NCBI GenBank assembly: GCA_005222975.1
Contig: NJBI01000035.1
Span: 1 to 35,867, forward strand
DNA length: 35,867 nt
Source: Promethearchaeota archaeon Loki_b31
Lineage (GTDB): Archaea > Asgardarchaeota > Lokiarchaeia > Sigyniarchaeales > SOKP01
Direction of reading: 5' to 3'
The translations under genes were made by a program, and so were the position numbers. This document shows, piece after piece, positions 16,590 to 25,412 of the stretch (position 1 is the stretch's first letter; every line of letters starts with the position of its first letter). The notes below the pieces were generated by a model. It searched no databases. It had not been told where the DNA came from and saw nothing but the letters and a program-made list of their open reading frames with translations.

Positions 16590-17855
16590 TTATATTTTCA
16601 GAGCAAATTCTTCATCTATATGTATTGATTTGAATCTTGCGATAGATAAAATTCGGTTAGTAGGGATTGTACAAAAGGTTGTCATCTCACCTTGATGCAT
16701 ATTTGTTGTCATATTATATGTTTCAAAAGATTTAATGATATATTTGGAACCATTTTGGGTTAATACAATCCACCAATAGGGATCCTTGTAAATTTCTATA
16801 ATTCCGACTTTTGGTGTTCTTTTTAATAGTGCTATTCTCGAACTTTCAGGAAGCTCTAAAAAAATCTTTTTCTGAAATAACTCCTTTTCAATACTTTCAT
16901 CACCCGCATCCTTAATTGCAAAAAATGATTGAAATTTGATCTTATCAATTAAGTAACGATTCTTCCGATCGATTAATATCATATTTTTTGTATTATGTTC
17001 TTCCAGTGATAGAATAAATTTGTCTAATACCTTGTCTTGAGTTTTTGGTTTTACATAATCTCTAAGGTTAATATTTCTACTCTCAAACTTCCAATCAATT
17101 TCTCCCTTTAGAAATTCCTTTAATTCAAAATCCATGATTAATTTGATACCTGACATTAATATAATTGTATCTTCGATAAGTCCAGGAGTTTGGGTATAAT
17201 TTTCCAAACTATGTCCGATTTCATTTCGTCTAGTGGCAATTTGGCGAAAATTACTTCGTAGAGATTGAATTGCTTGATTTTCTTGAAGCTCAGGAGAGAG
17301 TCTGTTGATATAATAACTTTTGAAGCGCTGTAAAAGTGAACGTCTAATGTTTCTATCTGATGGAAAGGTCGAATCTTTGAAGGAATTGAGTTGATTTCTC
17401 TTTTCTCCCGTATAATTATGATCCTTAAGATATTGTTCATATTGAGCTCTTAGTTCCTTATGTATAGTGTCTTGTTCTTCCTGAGTCGCTATAACATTAC
17501 CCCATAATTCAGAATAACCTCTTTCATTACTCCAGTTGTGAAAGATTCCTTCAAATGTAGCGAAAGAATAAAAATAATCAATAATCATTGAACTTCCGCT
17601 TTTTGCACTGGCGTGGTTATACATTATAGCCTTCATCTTATCAGAAGGTTTGTATCTGAGCAATTTAATGAGAAGAGGAAAAACTAAATTGTATTTATTG
17701 TATTTTACGTCAAAACTGCTGCTACTATCGCAATTTAACTCAATATCTCTATGAATCGAAATAGGTGCATCTTTATTTATAGTTGAAAAATCCTCAACAT
17801 GGAAAAAAATTCTCGCTTTAAGATTTAAATTGACAAGAAATCGTAAAATAAACAA
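16590..17855 (-). CDS. HEPN-like protein, main part (likely continues upstream through a UAG)
   Basis: A 421-residue open stretch from a TTG at 17855; I do not recognise the family. The segment TRRNEIGHSLENY (about residues 210-222) has R, four residues, H, as in the RX4-6H motif of HEPN ribonucleases, and sits in a helical region. The rest is mixed alpha/beta with no signal peptide or clear membrane segment. The frame stays open upstream of the TTG for 12 codons (LYHELSDWVRDS) to a TAG at 17892-17894, and beyond it continues as the 89-residue frame at 17892-18161. So this is probably the C-terminal 80 percent of a ~523-residue protein. A defence or toxin role is a guess from the HEPN motif and AT-rich neighbourhood. 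Confidence 0.55.
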   Translation of the reverse strand: MFILRFLVNLNLKARIFFHVEDFSTINKDAPISIHRDIELNCDSSSSFDVKYNKYNLVFPLLIKLLRYKPSDKMKAIMYNHASAKSGSSMIIDYFYSFATFEGIFHNWSNERGYSELWGNVIATQEEQDTIHKELRAQYEQYLKDHNYTGEKRNQLNSFKDSTFPSDRNIRRSLLQRFKSYYINRLSPELQENQAIQSLRSNFRQIATRRNEIGHSLENYTQTPGLIEDTIILMSGIKLIMDFELKEFLKGEIDWKFESRNINLRDYVKPKTQDKVLDKFILSLEEHNTKNMILIDRKNRYLIDKIKFQSFFAIKDAGDESIEKELFQKKIFLELPESSRIALLKRTPKVGIIEIYKDPYWWIVLTQNGSKYIIKSFETYNMTTNMHQGEMTTFCTIPTNRILSIARFKSIHIDEEFALKI

Positions 17856-17891
17856 TGAATCTCTAACCCAATCAGAAAGTTCATGATAGAG

Positions 17892-18161
17892 CTAAATATT
17901 ATCTTCCCAACTTTTTTCGGGTTCGATATCCATGCCTAACCAAATTGAATGAGAGTCTATACCAGGTATAGCTCTGCTTATATCATTTCCTTCAGGTTCT
18001 TGTTCATTCTCGGGTTTAGGTTCGATATTTTTTACATACACTTCTTCGTAAATATAATGAGTTATTCCAATTGTGAAAATAGATTGTGGATATTCACGAA
18101 GAGAGTAGATCCCATAATAGTCATTTTTATCTATAAATTGTACTAAAAAGAAACTTGTCAT
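17892..18161 (-). CDS. N-terminal part of the UAG-interrupted HEPN-like protein
   Basis: Eighty-nine residues from ATG 18161, with AGAGGGA about ten bases upstream, which supports real initiation here. The protein is acidic towards its end (PKPENEQEPEGND) with no known motif. Its TAG stop is in the same frame as the downstream 421-residue frame, with no other stop in between, so the two look like one gene. Explanations are a nonsense mutation, readthrough, or UAG decoded as pyrrolysine; alternatively it is a separate small protein. Confidence 0.5.
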   Translation of the reverse strand: MTSFFLVQFIDKNDYYGIYSLREYPQSIFTIGITHYIYEEVYVKNIEPKPENEQEPEGNDISRAIPGIDSHSIWLGMDIEPEKSWEDNI

Positions 18162-18346
18162 ATTGTTAGATCCCTCTAATACTAAAATTATTGATGATTA
18201 AATATATTTTACCTTGAAGAAAAAGAAGCATAAAAATTGTGGTTTTAATCTAGTAATCTTCATTAAGGAAGCCACACGTCACATAAGTTATTTCTAACTT
18301 TTCTGTTATTTAAACCATTAATTAATACTACAATATTCACATTTAT

Positions 18347-18369
18347 ATATGAAAGTCAAACTTTCATAT
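18347..18369. repeat. 9-bp inverted repeat with 5-nt loop
   Basis: ATATGAAAG (18347-18355) is exactly complementary to CTTTCATAT (18361-18369), with loop TCAAA. It is 178 bp upstream of the HEPN-like start and 363 bp upstream of the GIY-YIG start. It could be an operator or a hairpin; function unknown. Confidence 0.4.
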
Positions 18370-18700
18370 TTTAGGTGTCTCAATACGTTTTATAATATCA
18401 AATTTTTTAATAATAACTAATATAAAAAGTTATTTTTAAATTGAATAAATATTTTAATTAAATATTTCATTTAAATAATATATTTAATGTTTGTACACTC
18501 AAGCTTTCTATTCATTATTTTTATTAACTTTTTATTATAAAAAAAGATTTATGAAATATTATTATTTTAATAATTCTATTTTATATTTTTAAAGAAAATT
18601 AGCATAATTTTTCAAAGATGTATGCCAAATTTGAAGGTATTTATATTTAAATGTTTGCATTTTATTTTATACTACTATAAACTATCAAAAACCACTCAAA

Positions 18701-18710
18701 TTATATAAAT
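18701..18710 (+). promoter_or_regulatory. TATA-box candidate of the GIY-YIG gene
   Basis: TTATATAAAT is centred about 27 bases before ATG 18732. That is the archaeal TATA-to-start distance, and there is no ribosome-binding site, so a leaderless transcript is plausible. Confidence 0.45.
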
Positions 18711-18731
18711 GCAAAAATTTATATATCTAAT

Positions 18732-20390
18732 ATGGAACGAAAAAATCGAGATTTGTCATGTAGTAGATATCCACAATTTTCCAAACAGAATAATAATCCA
18801 TGTTCTACTGATGAGACTATAGATTTCTATGCAAAAGATAATGATATATGTTCTACTGAAGAACCAAAAAAGTTAATAAATTCACTTATTAGTAAAGCTA
18901 ATAATAAAAAGATTAACCTTAAGGGTTTTATTTTTCTTGCTTCCCAGCCGTATATATCACAAGTAGAACAGACTATTTTTAAAAAAGCTATTATCATGCT
19001 TAATACTTTTATTGATAATGACGAATTTCCAAAATATATACCTACTACAACATTAACTCAATTAATGCTTGACGGAAAAACATATTTAACAAAACAAGAT
19101 CTTGGATTTCAAAAAGCAAAAGAACAATATTACGGAGGTATTATATACGACATTACATGTAAACTACCACTGCAGCTTTTTCCTAATTTTTCAGGAAAGC
19201 ATTATTTAGGACGGACTCATAAAAGAAAAATTAAGCGTTTAATGGAACATATTGATGAGGCATTAAAACCAGAAGATAGCAAAAATAGGTTACTATTACA
19301 AGCTATTCTTATAGCATTAGAACAAGAAGGATATAATATTGTTGAATTACAAAATGAATATAGCTCATTAAACCCATTTTTTAAAAATTTACTGTTAGAA
19401 AGACTTGTTTTGATACTTGTAGAAAAATATTTTGATATATATATTATAGAAATACACACAAATTATCATACTGCTCCTGCTAGAGAAAAATATTACATAA
19501 AAGATTATAAACATTCTGTTCATGACAGAATGACTGTAGGAACAAAAACTCCTAAAGGTCTTAATATGATCGAATCTGGAGGAAGTATTCATAAATATAT
19601 TACTTTACCATTATACGATATTGCATTTATGATTGCATTATGTTATAATGAAACAGAAATTGCGAAGATTATAAATTCTGAATATAAATTAAATTTAAAT
19701 TCCAAACAAATTAGTACCCGAGTAATTGATTTTTTTAAGGGGTTGCAAAATGCTAGAATATTATTTATAAAACCAATATTACAAGAGATCTTAACAGAAT
19801 TTCCCGATATTAAAAGGCGTGATTTTTCTGAAATATTAAAGTATTCTAGAGTTTTTTATCCAGAGTTAGAACTTTTTAAGATTTTTTTTGAAAATCTTAA
19901 TTTTAAACAATTAAAGCAGGTTATGCGACAAAAAGATTTTGATTGGGATAATTTAAAACAACTTGCAGAAGATCTTAGAGATATGACAAAAATTAGAGGT
20001 GTTTCTAAATCTCAATGGATTGAGTGGCTAATAAAAAACGAGTCTAATCTTAATATATGTAATAAAATTGGTTTAAATATAAAAGATAGTCATTCAGCTA
20101 CAACAACTATATCGAGAATTATAAATTCTTCAACAGAATTGATTGGTAGATCAAAAATGGAAGCTGTACGATATTATAGAAGAATAAAAACTATAGATTA
20201 TAAATTACGAGGTAAAACTCTGGAATGGATTTATACTCAGAAGTTTTTTCTTGAAAATATTGGTTTTTGGAATCTAAACAGATTTCATAATAAATTTTTT
20301 GGTTCTATAGTTTCCTATGAAGATTTAGATTCTATGGATATAGAAGAATTAATTAAAATTAAACACAATATTATTAAATATTTAGATTAA
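18732..20390 (+). CDS. GIY-YIG nuclease-like protein
   Basis: A 552-residue protein. Residues 136-173 fit the GIY-YIG nuclease pattern: GIIY (136-139), GKHYLGRT (155-162, the YIG half as YLG), basic residues at 164-169 and H173 in LMEHIDEA. About 90 residues on, KYYIKDYKHSV and GLNMIESGGS resemble the tail of GIY-YIG proteins in which a loop with GLN.I..GG follows. The C-terminal half is helical, with an HTH-like stretch (NETEIAKIINSEYKLNLN, about 306-323) that could read DNA. Homing and mobile-element nucleases share this build. Codon use is more A/T-rich than in the Hdr genes. It lies between two Hdr gene blocks, which suggests insertion. The catalytic glutamate was not located. Confidence 0.6.
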   Translation: MERKNRDLSCSRYPQFSKQNNNPCSTDETIDFYAKDNDICSTEEPKKLINSLISKANNKKINLKGFIFLASQPYISQVEQTIFKKAIIMLNTFIDNDEFPKYIPTTTLTQLMLDGKTYLTKQDLGFQKAKEQYYGGIIYDITCKLPLQLFPNFSGKHYLGRTHKRKIKRLMEHIDEALKPEDSKNRLLLQAILIALEQEGYNIVELQNEYSSLNPFFKNLLLERLVLILVEKYFDIYIIEIHTNYHTAPAREKYYIKDYKHSVHDRMTVGTKTPKGLNMIESGGSIHKYITLPLYDIAFMIALCYNETEIAKIINSEYKLNLNSKQISTRVIDFFKGLQNARILFIKPILQEILTEFPDIKRRDFSEILKYSRVFYPELELFKIFFENLNFKQLKQVMRQKDFDWDNLKQLAEDLRDMTKIRGVSKSQWIEWLIKNESNLNICNKIGLNIKDSHSATTTISRIINSSTELIGRSKMEAVRYYRRIKTIDYKLRGKTLEWIYTQKFFLENIGFWNLNRFHNKFFGSIVSYEDLDSMDIEELIKIKHNIIKYLD

Positions 20391-20525
20391 AAATAAATAA
20401 AATAATCTAATACTACTATTAATAATAAAATTAATGATTTTAATATATACAAACTATGTTAAAAGTACAATAAATAATTTTAAAAACTGGAGTGAACCTT
20501 AATTTCAAATTCTGACACTATTAAT

Positions 20526-20957
20526 ATGTCAAAATCAACAAAAAAGAAAATGAATTGGAATCCAGAGCTAATTACCTTCTGTTGCAATTGGTGCTCTTAT
20601 GCGGGAGCTGATTTGGCAGGGGTTTCTAGATTTCAATATCCACCCAACATGAGAATTGTTAGAGTTATGTGCTCTGGAAGAGTCGAACCTTCTTTTGTTT
20701 TAAAAGCTTTAAAGGATGGAGCAGATGGGGTCTTAATAACTGGGTGTCACATTGGAGATTGCCATTACATAAGCGGTAACGAGTTTACGAAAGAAAGGTT
20801 TGAAAGATTACATAAAATAATAATTAAGCAATTGGGTATAAACGAAAAACGCGTTAGGTTGGAGTGGGTGTCTGCTTCTGAAGGTAAGCTTTTTGCTGAA
20901 TTAATTACAGATTTTACGAACGATATAAAACGATTAGGGCCGTTAAAAGTTTTTTAA
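20526..20957 (+). CDS. mvhD: MvhD, all-cysteine copy
   Basis: A 143-residue protein with the standard MvhD cysteines: FCCNWCSYAGADLAG (about 16-30), MCSGR (about 56-60) and TGCHIGDCHY (about 79-88). MvhD carries a [2Fe-2S] cluster and passes electrons between a donor enzyme and HdrA. It corresponds to the selenoprotein at 8864, with Cys at both UGA positions and one more Cys before the CxxC. It comes 328 bp before the second tandem HdrA on the same strand. There is no clear ribosome-binding site before ATG 20526. Confidence 0.92.
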   Translation: MSKSTKKKMNWNPELITFCCNWCSYAGADLAGVSRFQYPPNMRIVRVMCSGRVEPSFVLKALKDGADGVLITGCHIGDCHYISGNEFTKERFERLHKIIIKQLGINEKRVRLEWVSASEGKLFAELITDFTNDIKRLGPLKVF

Positions 20958-21285
20958 GAAAATAAAGATGAATTTCTCTTATAATTATTATATTAGTTTT
21001 TTAGTCTTAATCGTTTTGACATTAAATTCAAATTGTTAGAATTAGATCATTTCTTTCTGGTAGAATCTTTAATCTTGATCATTAAAACACCTTTTTTGTC
21101 GCAAACAGATCATTTAAACACAATTCATTATCGAAACTCGCCAAGTTTGGTGCATAATATTTATATAAATGTTTTTACTTATTTATTGATTAACCAAACT
21201 TTTCTTAACTCATTTGTTAAGAATTATTATTTTAAAAAGAAAAGAATTTAAGGTATTTTTAATTCCAAAAGGAGCGTTATGAATA
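20958..21285. other. 328-bp intergenic region with nested inverted repeats before the second tandem hdrA
   Basis: No convincing gene; a 72-codon open frame from a TTG at 21033 has no family likeness. The region has AAGTTTGGT (21143-21151) matched by ACCAAACTT (21193-21201), and a hairpin TTCTTAAC/GTTAAGAA (21202-21209, 21216-21223). A TATA-like TTTATATAAATG lies near 21160. An independent promoter for the downstream gene is likely. AAAGGAG before ATG 21286 is its ribosome-binding site. Confidence 0.45.
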
Positions 21286-24048
21286 ATGGAAGGTTCTGTG
21301 TTGGTTATTGGTGGAGGAATTGCTGGAATTCAAACTTCTTTAGACCTAACTGAGTTAGGATTTAAAGTTTATTTAGTAGAAAAAGAGCCTACAATAGGAG
21401 GTCATATGGCTCAATTCGATAAATTATTTCCCGCACACGATTGTAGTTTATGTGTCCTAGCTCCCAAAATGGTTGCAATATATAAGAATCCTAATATTGA
21501 GCTATTTACTTTATCTGAGGTAAAAATGGTCTCTGAAAGTTCAGGAACTTTTACAGCAACAATAGTTAAAAAGCCACGATATATTGATGAAACAAAATGC
21601 AGAGGATGTGGTGATTGTGCAGCAAAGTGTCCTAAAATTGAAGTTCCTAATCTTTTTGATATGAATTTAGGGAAAAGAAAATCAGTGTACATTCCATTTC
21701 CACAAGCTATCCCTCCAGTTTACCTAATAGATCCTGAATTATGCTTATATTTGAACCGGGAGGTATGTGGGGTTTGTAAAAAGGTTTGCAAAGGTGAAGC
21801 AATAGATTTCAATCAGGAACCTCAGGAGATTAAATTGAAAGTTGGAGCAATTGTAATAGCTACTGGTTTTGATATGTATGGTGAAGAATTATCTGAACAT
21901 TGGGGATATCAATATAAAAATGTTGTTAACGCCTTAGAGTACGAAAGAATCTTATGTCCTACTGGACCATTTGGTGGTAATGTATTACGTCCTAGTGATG
22001 AAAAAGAACCTGATACGATTGTATTCATACAGTGCGTTGGTGCTGGTTATAAAGAAAAAAGCGTTTCGTATTGTTCACGAGTATGTTGTATGTATACTGC
22101 TAAAAATGCAATACTGACAAAAATCTATTCGGAAAACATAAATGTTACTGTTTTTAGGCATAACATCAGAGTTTTTGGTAAAAACTTTTATGAATATACA
22201 AAAGAAGCTCAGGATAATTATGACATTAAATATTATCGCACTAAAATTAAAGAAATTAAAGAAGATTCAGAAACTAATGATTTGATAATTCATTATCAAA
22301 ATTTGAAGACAGGTGAGGAAGAAGAATATAGAGCGAATATGGTAGTTTTAGCGGCACCATTAGTTCCCTCAAAAGGAACAAATGAATTATCAAAAGTTTT
22401 AAATGTCGATCTAGATAATTATAATTTCTTTAAATCAAGATCTTTCATTGATAATTCTTTATCTACGAGAGATAGAATCTTTTTATGTGGACTCTGTCAA
22501 AGCCCAATGAATGTATCAGAAACAGTAAGTCATGCGAGTGGCATAGCAGGACAAGTAGCGGTATTATTGAAAGATGCAAAATATTCGCAGATTACAGAAA
22601 GAGAAATTGGTATATTTCCAAAGGAAGAGGTTATAAAGATTACTCCAAAAGCGTTAATAATAGGCGGTGGAATTTCAGGAATGACCGCAGCATTAAACAT
22701 TGGATCTCAAGGATTTCAAACAATTATTATCGAAAGAGAGAAAATTTTAGGGGGAAATTTAAATCAGATTAATATTATCTATCCTGGTCAACATGCAGCT
22801 TTTGAATTTGTCAAAAGTATTAAAGAGAAAGTTAACAAGCACCCTAATGTCAGCGTGTACTTAGAATCTAAAATTAAGAGTATTGATGGTTCAATTGGTA
22901 ATTATGAGATAAATTTTTTTGATAAAAATGAAAAAACTCATATCGATAAAGTAGGAATAATCATAGTGGCTACTGGAAGTCAAGAATTAAAACCGCATGG
23001 AAATTTTCAATATAGTAAAGAAAATGAGAATATAATTACTTTATTAGAATTGGAATTGAGACTAAAAAAGCAAGATATGACTTGGCTTGATGAAATAAAA
23101 CATATTACAATCATTTTATGCGTAGAATCGAGGCAAAAAGAGGGGTTTTCTTATTGTTCTAATGTATGTTGTAGTAATGCTATTAAAAACATTAAAATCT
23201 TAAAAGAACTTAAGCCAAACCTCGAGATTCTAGTGCTCTTTAGAGACCTTCATATGGCTAAGAAAGAATTCGAGGATATTATGAGTGAAAGAAAAAAATT
23301 AGCTAATTATATGAGATATAATCTTGAAAATTTACCAAAGATAAGTAAAATAAACCCAAATCCTGAAAAGTATAAAATAAACCTATGTGATGATACCAAT
23401 CCTAGTAATATTCTCGATTTTAATACTGATCTTATAATATTATCTACTCCTATGGTTCCACCTGAGGCTATAGAAGATTTATCAAGTATGCTTAATGTTC
23501 CTTTAGATGAAAATGGTTTTTTTATTGAAGCTCATAATAAATTACGACCTTTAGATTTTGCTACAGAAGGTATTTTCATATGTGGTTGTGCTCAATGGCC
23601 AAAGAACATTCAAGATTCGATATCACAGGCAAATGGAGCTGCAGGTCGTGCAAGTAGATATTTAAGTATAAAAGAAATAACGAAGACAAAATTAGAATAT
23701 CTTTCATTTATGCTATCAATTGAGTGTTTCTTCAAAGATATGATTGTAAACCCAGAGAAATGTAATGGATGCGGTCAATGTGTTGAAGTGTGTCAGTTTA
23801 AAGCGATTTCACTCGCAGATTTAAAACAAGAATATGAAGATGTGAGTTTACTTGTTAATAAAGCCTTTATTAATCCTGCTATATGTAAAGGTTGCGGAAG
23901 ATGCGCTGCAGTTTGTCGATTAAAGGCGATTGATGCCAGACACTATGATTTTAAACAAATCTCCTCAGTTATGGATCCCTATTTCTTAAAAAAAGTAAAA
24001 AGTGAAGAAAGCTTGAAAGATAAAGAAGGAATTAGCGCTATGAATTAA
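21286..24048 (+). CDS. Tandem HdrA lacking the internal thioredoxin-reductase-like domain
   Basis: A 920-residue paralogue of the tandem HdrA at 13329. Unit 1 has the FAD motif VIGGGIAGIQ, DCSLCVLAPKM, CRGCGDCAAKCPKIEVPNL and CGVCKKVC. After the shared VAVLL segment it goes straight (near residue 456) to KALIIGGGISGMT, the second FAD motif; the domain with CHCGINI and SCTPRTHE is absent. The C-terminal ferredoxin pair keeps its cysteines but loses the usual proline: CNGCGQCVEVCQF (about 826) and CKGCGRCAAVCRL (about 867). An insert with a stretch like YLSFMLSIECFF precedes them. It is likely a flavin/iron-sulfur electron carrier partnered with the MvhD upstream. ATG 21286 follows AAAGGAG by 11 bases. 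Confidence 0.9.
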   Translation: MEGSVLVIGGGIAGIQTSLDLTELGFKVYLVEKEPTIGGHMAQFDKLFPAHDCSLCVLAPKMVAIYKNPNIELFTLSEVKMVSESSGTFTATIVKKPRYIDETKCRGCGDCAAKCPKIEVPNLFDMNLGKRKSVYIPFPQAIPPVYLIDPELCLYLNREVCGVCKKVCKGEAIDFNQEPQEIKLKVGAIVIATGFDMYGEELSEHWGYQYKNVVNALEYERILCPTGPFGGNVLRPSDEKEPDTIVFIQCVGAGYKEKSVSYCSRVCCMYTAKNAILTKIYSENINVTVFRHNIRVFGKNFYEYTKEAQDNYDIKYYRTKIKEIKEDSETNDLIIHYQNLKTGEEEEYRANMVVLAAPLVPSKGTNELSKVLNVDLDNYNFFKSRSFIDNSLSTRDRIFLCGLCQSPMNVSETVSHASGIAGQVAVLLKDAKYSQITEREIGIFPKEEVIKITPKALIIGGGISGMTAALNIGSQGFQTIIIEREKILGGNLNQINIIYPGQHAAFEFVKSIKEKVNKHPNVSVYLESKIKSIDGSIGNYEINFFDKNEKTHIDKVGIIIVATGSQELKPHGNFQYSKENENIITLLELELRLKKQDMTWLDEIKHITIILCVESRQKEGFSYCSNVCCSNAIKNIKILKELKPNLEILVLFRDLHMAKKEFEDIMSERKKLANYMRYNLENLPKISKINPNPEKYKINLCDDTNPSNILDFNTDLIILSTPMVPPEAIEDLSSMLNVPLDENGFFIEAHNKLRPLDFATEGIFICGCAQWPKNIQDSISQANGAAGRASRYLSIKEITKTKLEYLSFMLSIECFFKDMIVNPEKCNGCGQCVEVCQFKAISLADLKQEYEDVSLLVNKAFINPAICKGCGRCAAVCRLKAIDARHYDFKQISSVMDPYFLKKVKSEESLKDKEGISAMN

Positions 24049-24103
24049 TTAATAAAAAATTAAACAAAAAAATTAGAGAGTAAATTAAATTTTTTCAACT
24101 TTT

Positions 24104-25318
24104 CTATTTGTTATCAATTTTTTTTACTAATGTATATAGTAGTGTTAGTACAAAAAGTAGTATCAAAGAAACCATAAGAATTATCATATATACTAAGGAA
24201 ATTCCTCCTGAATTAAAAAAAGGTTCATAAATCATTGGAACAAAAGCAATTCCGATAAATTGAAACGCCGTAGTTAAACCCGCGAGAGCACCACGCCTTT
24301 CTATTGATAATGTCTGGCTATAAAACATAACTAATGTCATTAATATTCCCCCCGCGAAACCCATAAAGAGCAGTCCTAAGGAAGTGAACGGAAGCGCTTC
24401 GAAACTGTTATTACCGAAAAATACTAAAATTATATTAGCGATAAATAATGAAATCAATCCTATCGTTAAAGCAAGTTTTACGCCTTTTTTCTTAATAGTG
24501 AATCCAGTTAAAAAACCCCCTAAAAAACCCATTGCTCCGAATAAAGCAATGACTATTCCTGAAATCGTCTCGGGGATTATGTGCGTAAATGATCGCGAAG
24601 TCCAGATTATAGTAGCAATAGAAGTATGTGATAGTAAAAATGCAGATATAACCAATAAGATAACTGGTAAGCGACGAATTTCTTGAGCTAAATTGGTGAA
24701 AAATGCTCGAATTCCTGCATCACTTTTAGTTACTGATTGATTTCTTCTTAATGTAAAAATAATTAGGATTCCTAATACTGAAATACTCAAAAATATTAAG
24801 TACAAATATCTCCAACCTATATTAATTATTAGTCCCGCAAGTAATGGTCCAAAACCGACTCCTAAATTAGCAACAGCACCTAACAAGCCTATTTTCTTGG
24901 AAATTTTAGGTCCGGGAGTGATATCTGTAAGCAAAGCTATTAAAACAGGATTAACAAAACCGAAACCAATTCCCGCTAAGACATTTGCAATAACAAAAAC
25001 TGTCAACGAGAAGGATAACGATGCTACGATCATTCCTATTCCAAAAACAGATAAACCTAAAAGAATCACAGGAAAACGACCTTTAATATCTGAAATAGCT
25101 CCTGAGAATAGTTGAATTAAGGCAAATGGGAACATAAATGATGGAATAGCAATCAATAACGCGCTTGGAATTACTGAAAATTCTAAAGAAAGAACACCAA
25201 ATAAAACTAAAATAACATTTCCTGTTAGGGGACCTAGTGCAAAAAGTATAAAGATAATTACTTCGATTCGCTTTGATGTTTTTTTCGGTTCCATATTCAT
25301 GACGATTAATCTATTCAT
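24104..25318 (-). CDS. Major facilitator superfamily transporter (12 TM, drug-efflux-like)
   Basis: A 404-residue protein with about twelve hydrophobic spans. Between helices 2 and 3 is SGAISDIKGRFPV (about 74-86), the MFS GxxxDxxGR signature. A NxxxGxGxGFVNP-type stretch (VLAGIGFGFVNPVL) in helix 4-5 and GAVANLGVGFGPLLAGL in helix 5 resemble motif C of drug:H+ antiporters, so export is more likely than import. The substrate is unknown. The first ATG at 25318 and two further in-frame ATGs within nine residues are all possible starts. It is convergent with the second tandem HdrA. Confidence 0.85.
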   Translation of the reverse strand: MNRLIVMNMEPKKTSKRIEVIIFILFALGPLTGNVILVLFGVLSLEFSVIPSALLIAIPSFMFPFALIQLFSGAISDIKGRFPVILLGLSVFGIGMIVASLSFSLTVFVIANVLAGIGFGFVNPVLIALLTDITPGPKISKKIGLLGAVANLGVGFGPLLAGLIINIGWRYLYLIFLSISVLGILIIFTLRRNQSVTKSDAGIRAFFTNLAQEIRRLPVILLVISAFLLSHTSIATIIWTSRSFTHIIPETISGIVIALFGAMGFLGGFLTGFTIKKKGVKLALTIGLISLFIANIILVFFGNNSFEALPFTSLGLLFMGFAGGILMTLVMFYSQTLSIERRGALAGLTTAFQFIGIAFVPMIYEPFFNSGGISLVYMIILMVSLILLFVLTLLYTLVKKIDNK

Positions 25319-25412
25319 TTTTTAACAAGTATACAATAAAAAATATGTGTCTAATATTAAACTCTGTGCATTAAAAGATAAAAATAAAAAAAAAGAGAAA
25401 TATTATTTAGAT

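Larger units (their letters stand above)
18162..18731. other. 570-bp very AT-rich gap between divergent insert genes
   Basis: No coding frame could be supported. It contains the inverted repeat at 18347-18369, long A/T runs, and the TATA-like element before the GIY-YIG gene. It is more AT-rich than the flanking Hdr genes, as often seen in mobile or recently acquired DNA. Confidence 0.5.

Noticed and set aside
18162..18731. CRISPR array or transposon ends in the large AT-rich gap
   Set aside because: No regularly spaced repeats, no matching terminal inverted repeats and no transposase were found.
21033..21251. 72-codon open frame before the second tandem hdrA
   Set aside because: It starts at TTG, has no family likeness, and overlaps inverted repeats and a TATA-like element; it is most likely non-coding.
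13329..24048. Second tandem hdrA as a misassembled copy of the first
   Set aside because: The two differ at many positions, including a clean domain loss and different C-terminal clusters, so they are true paralogues.
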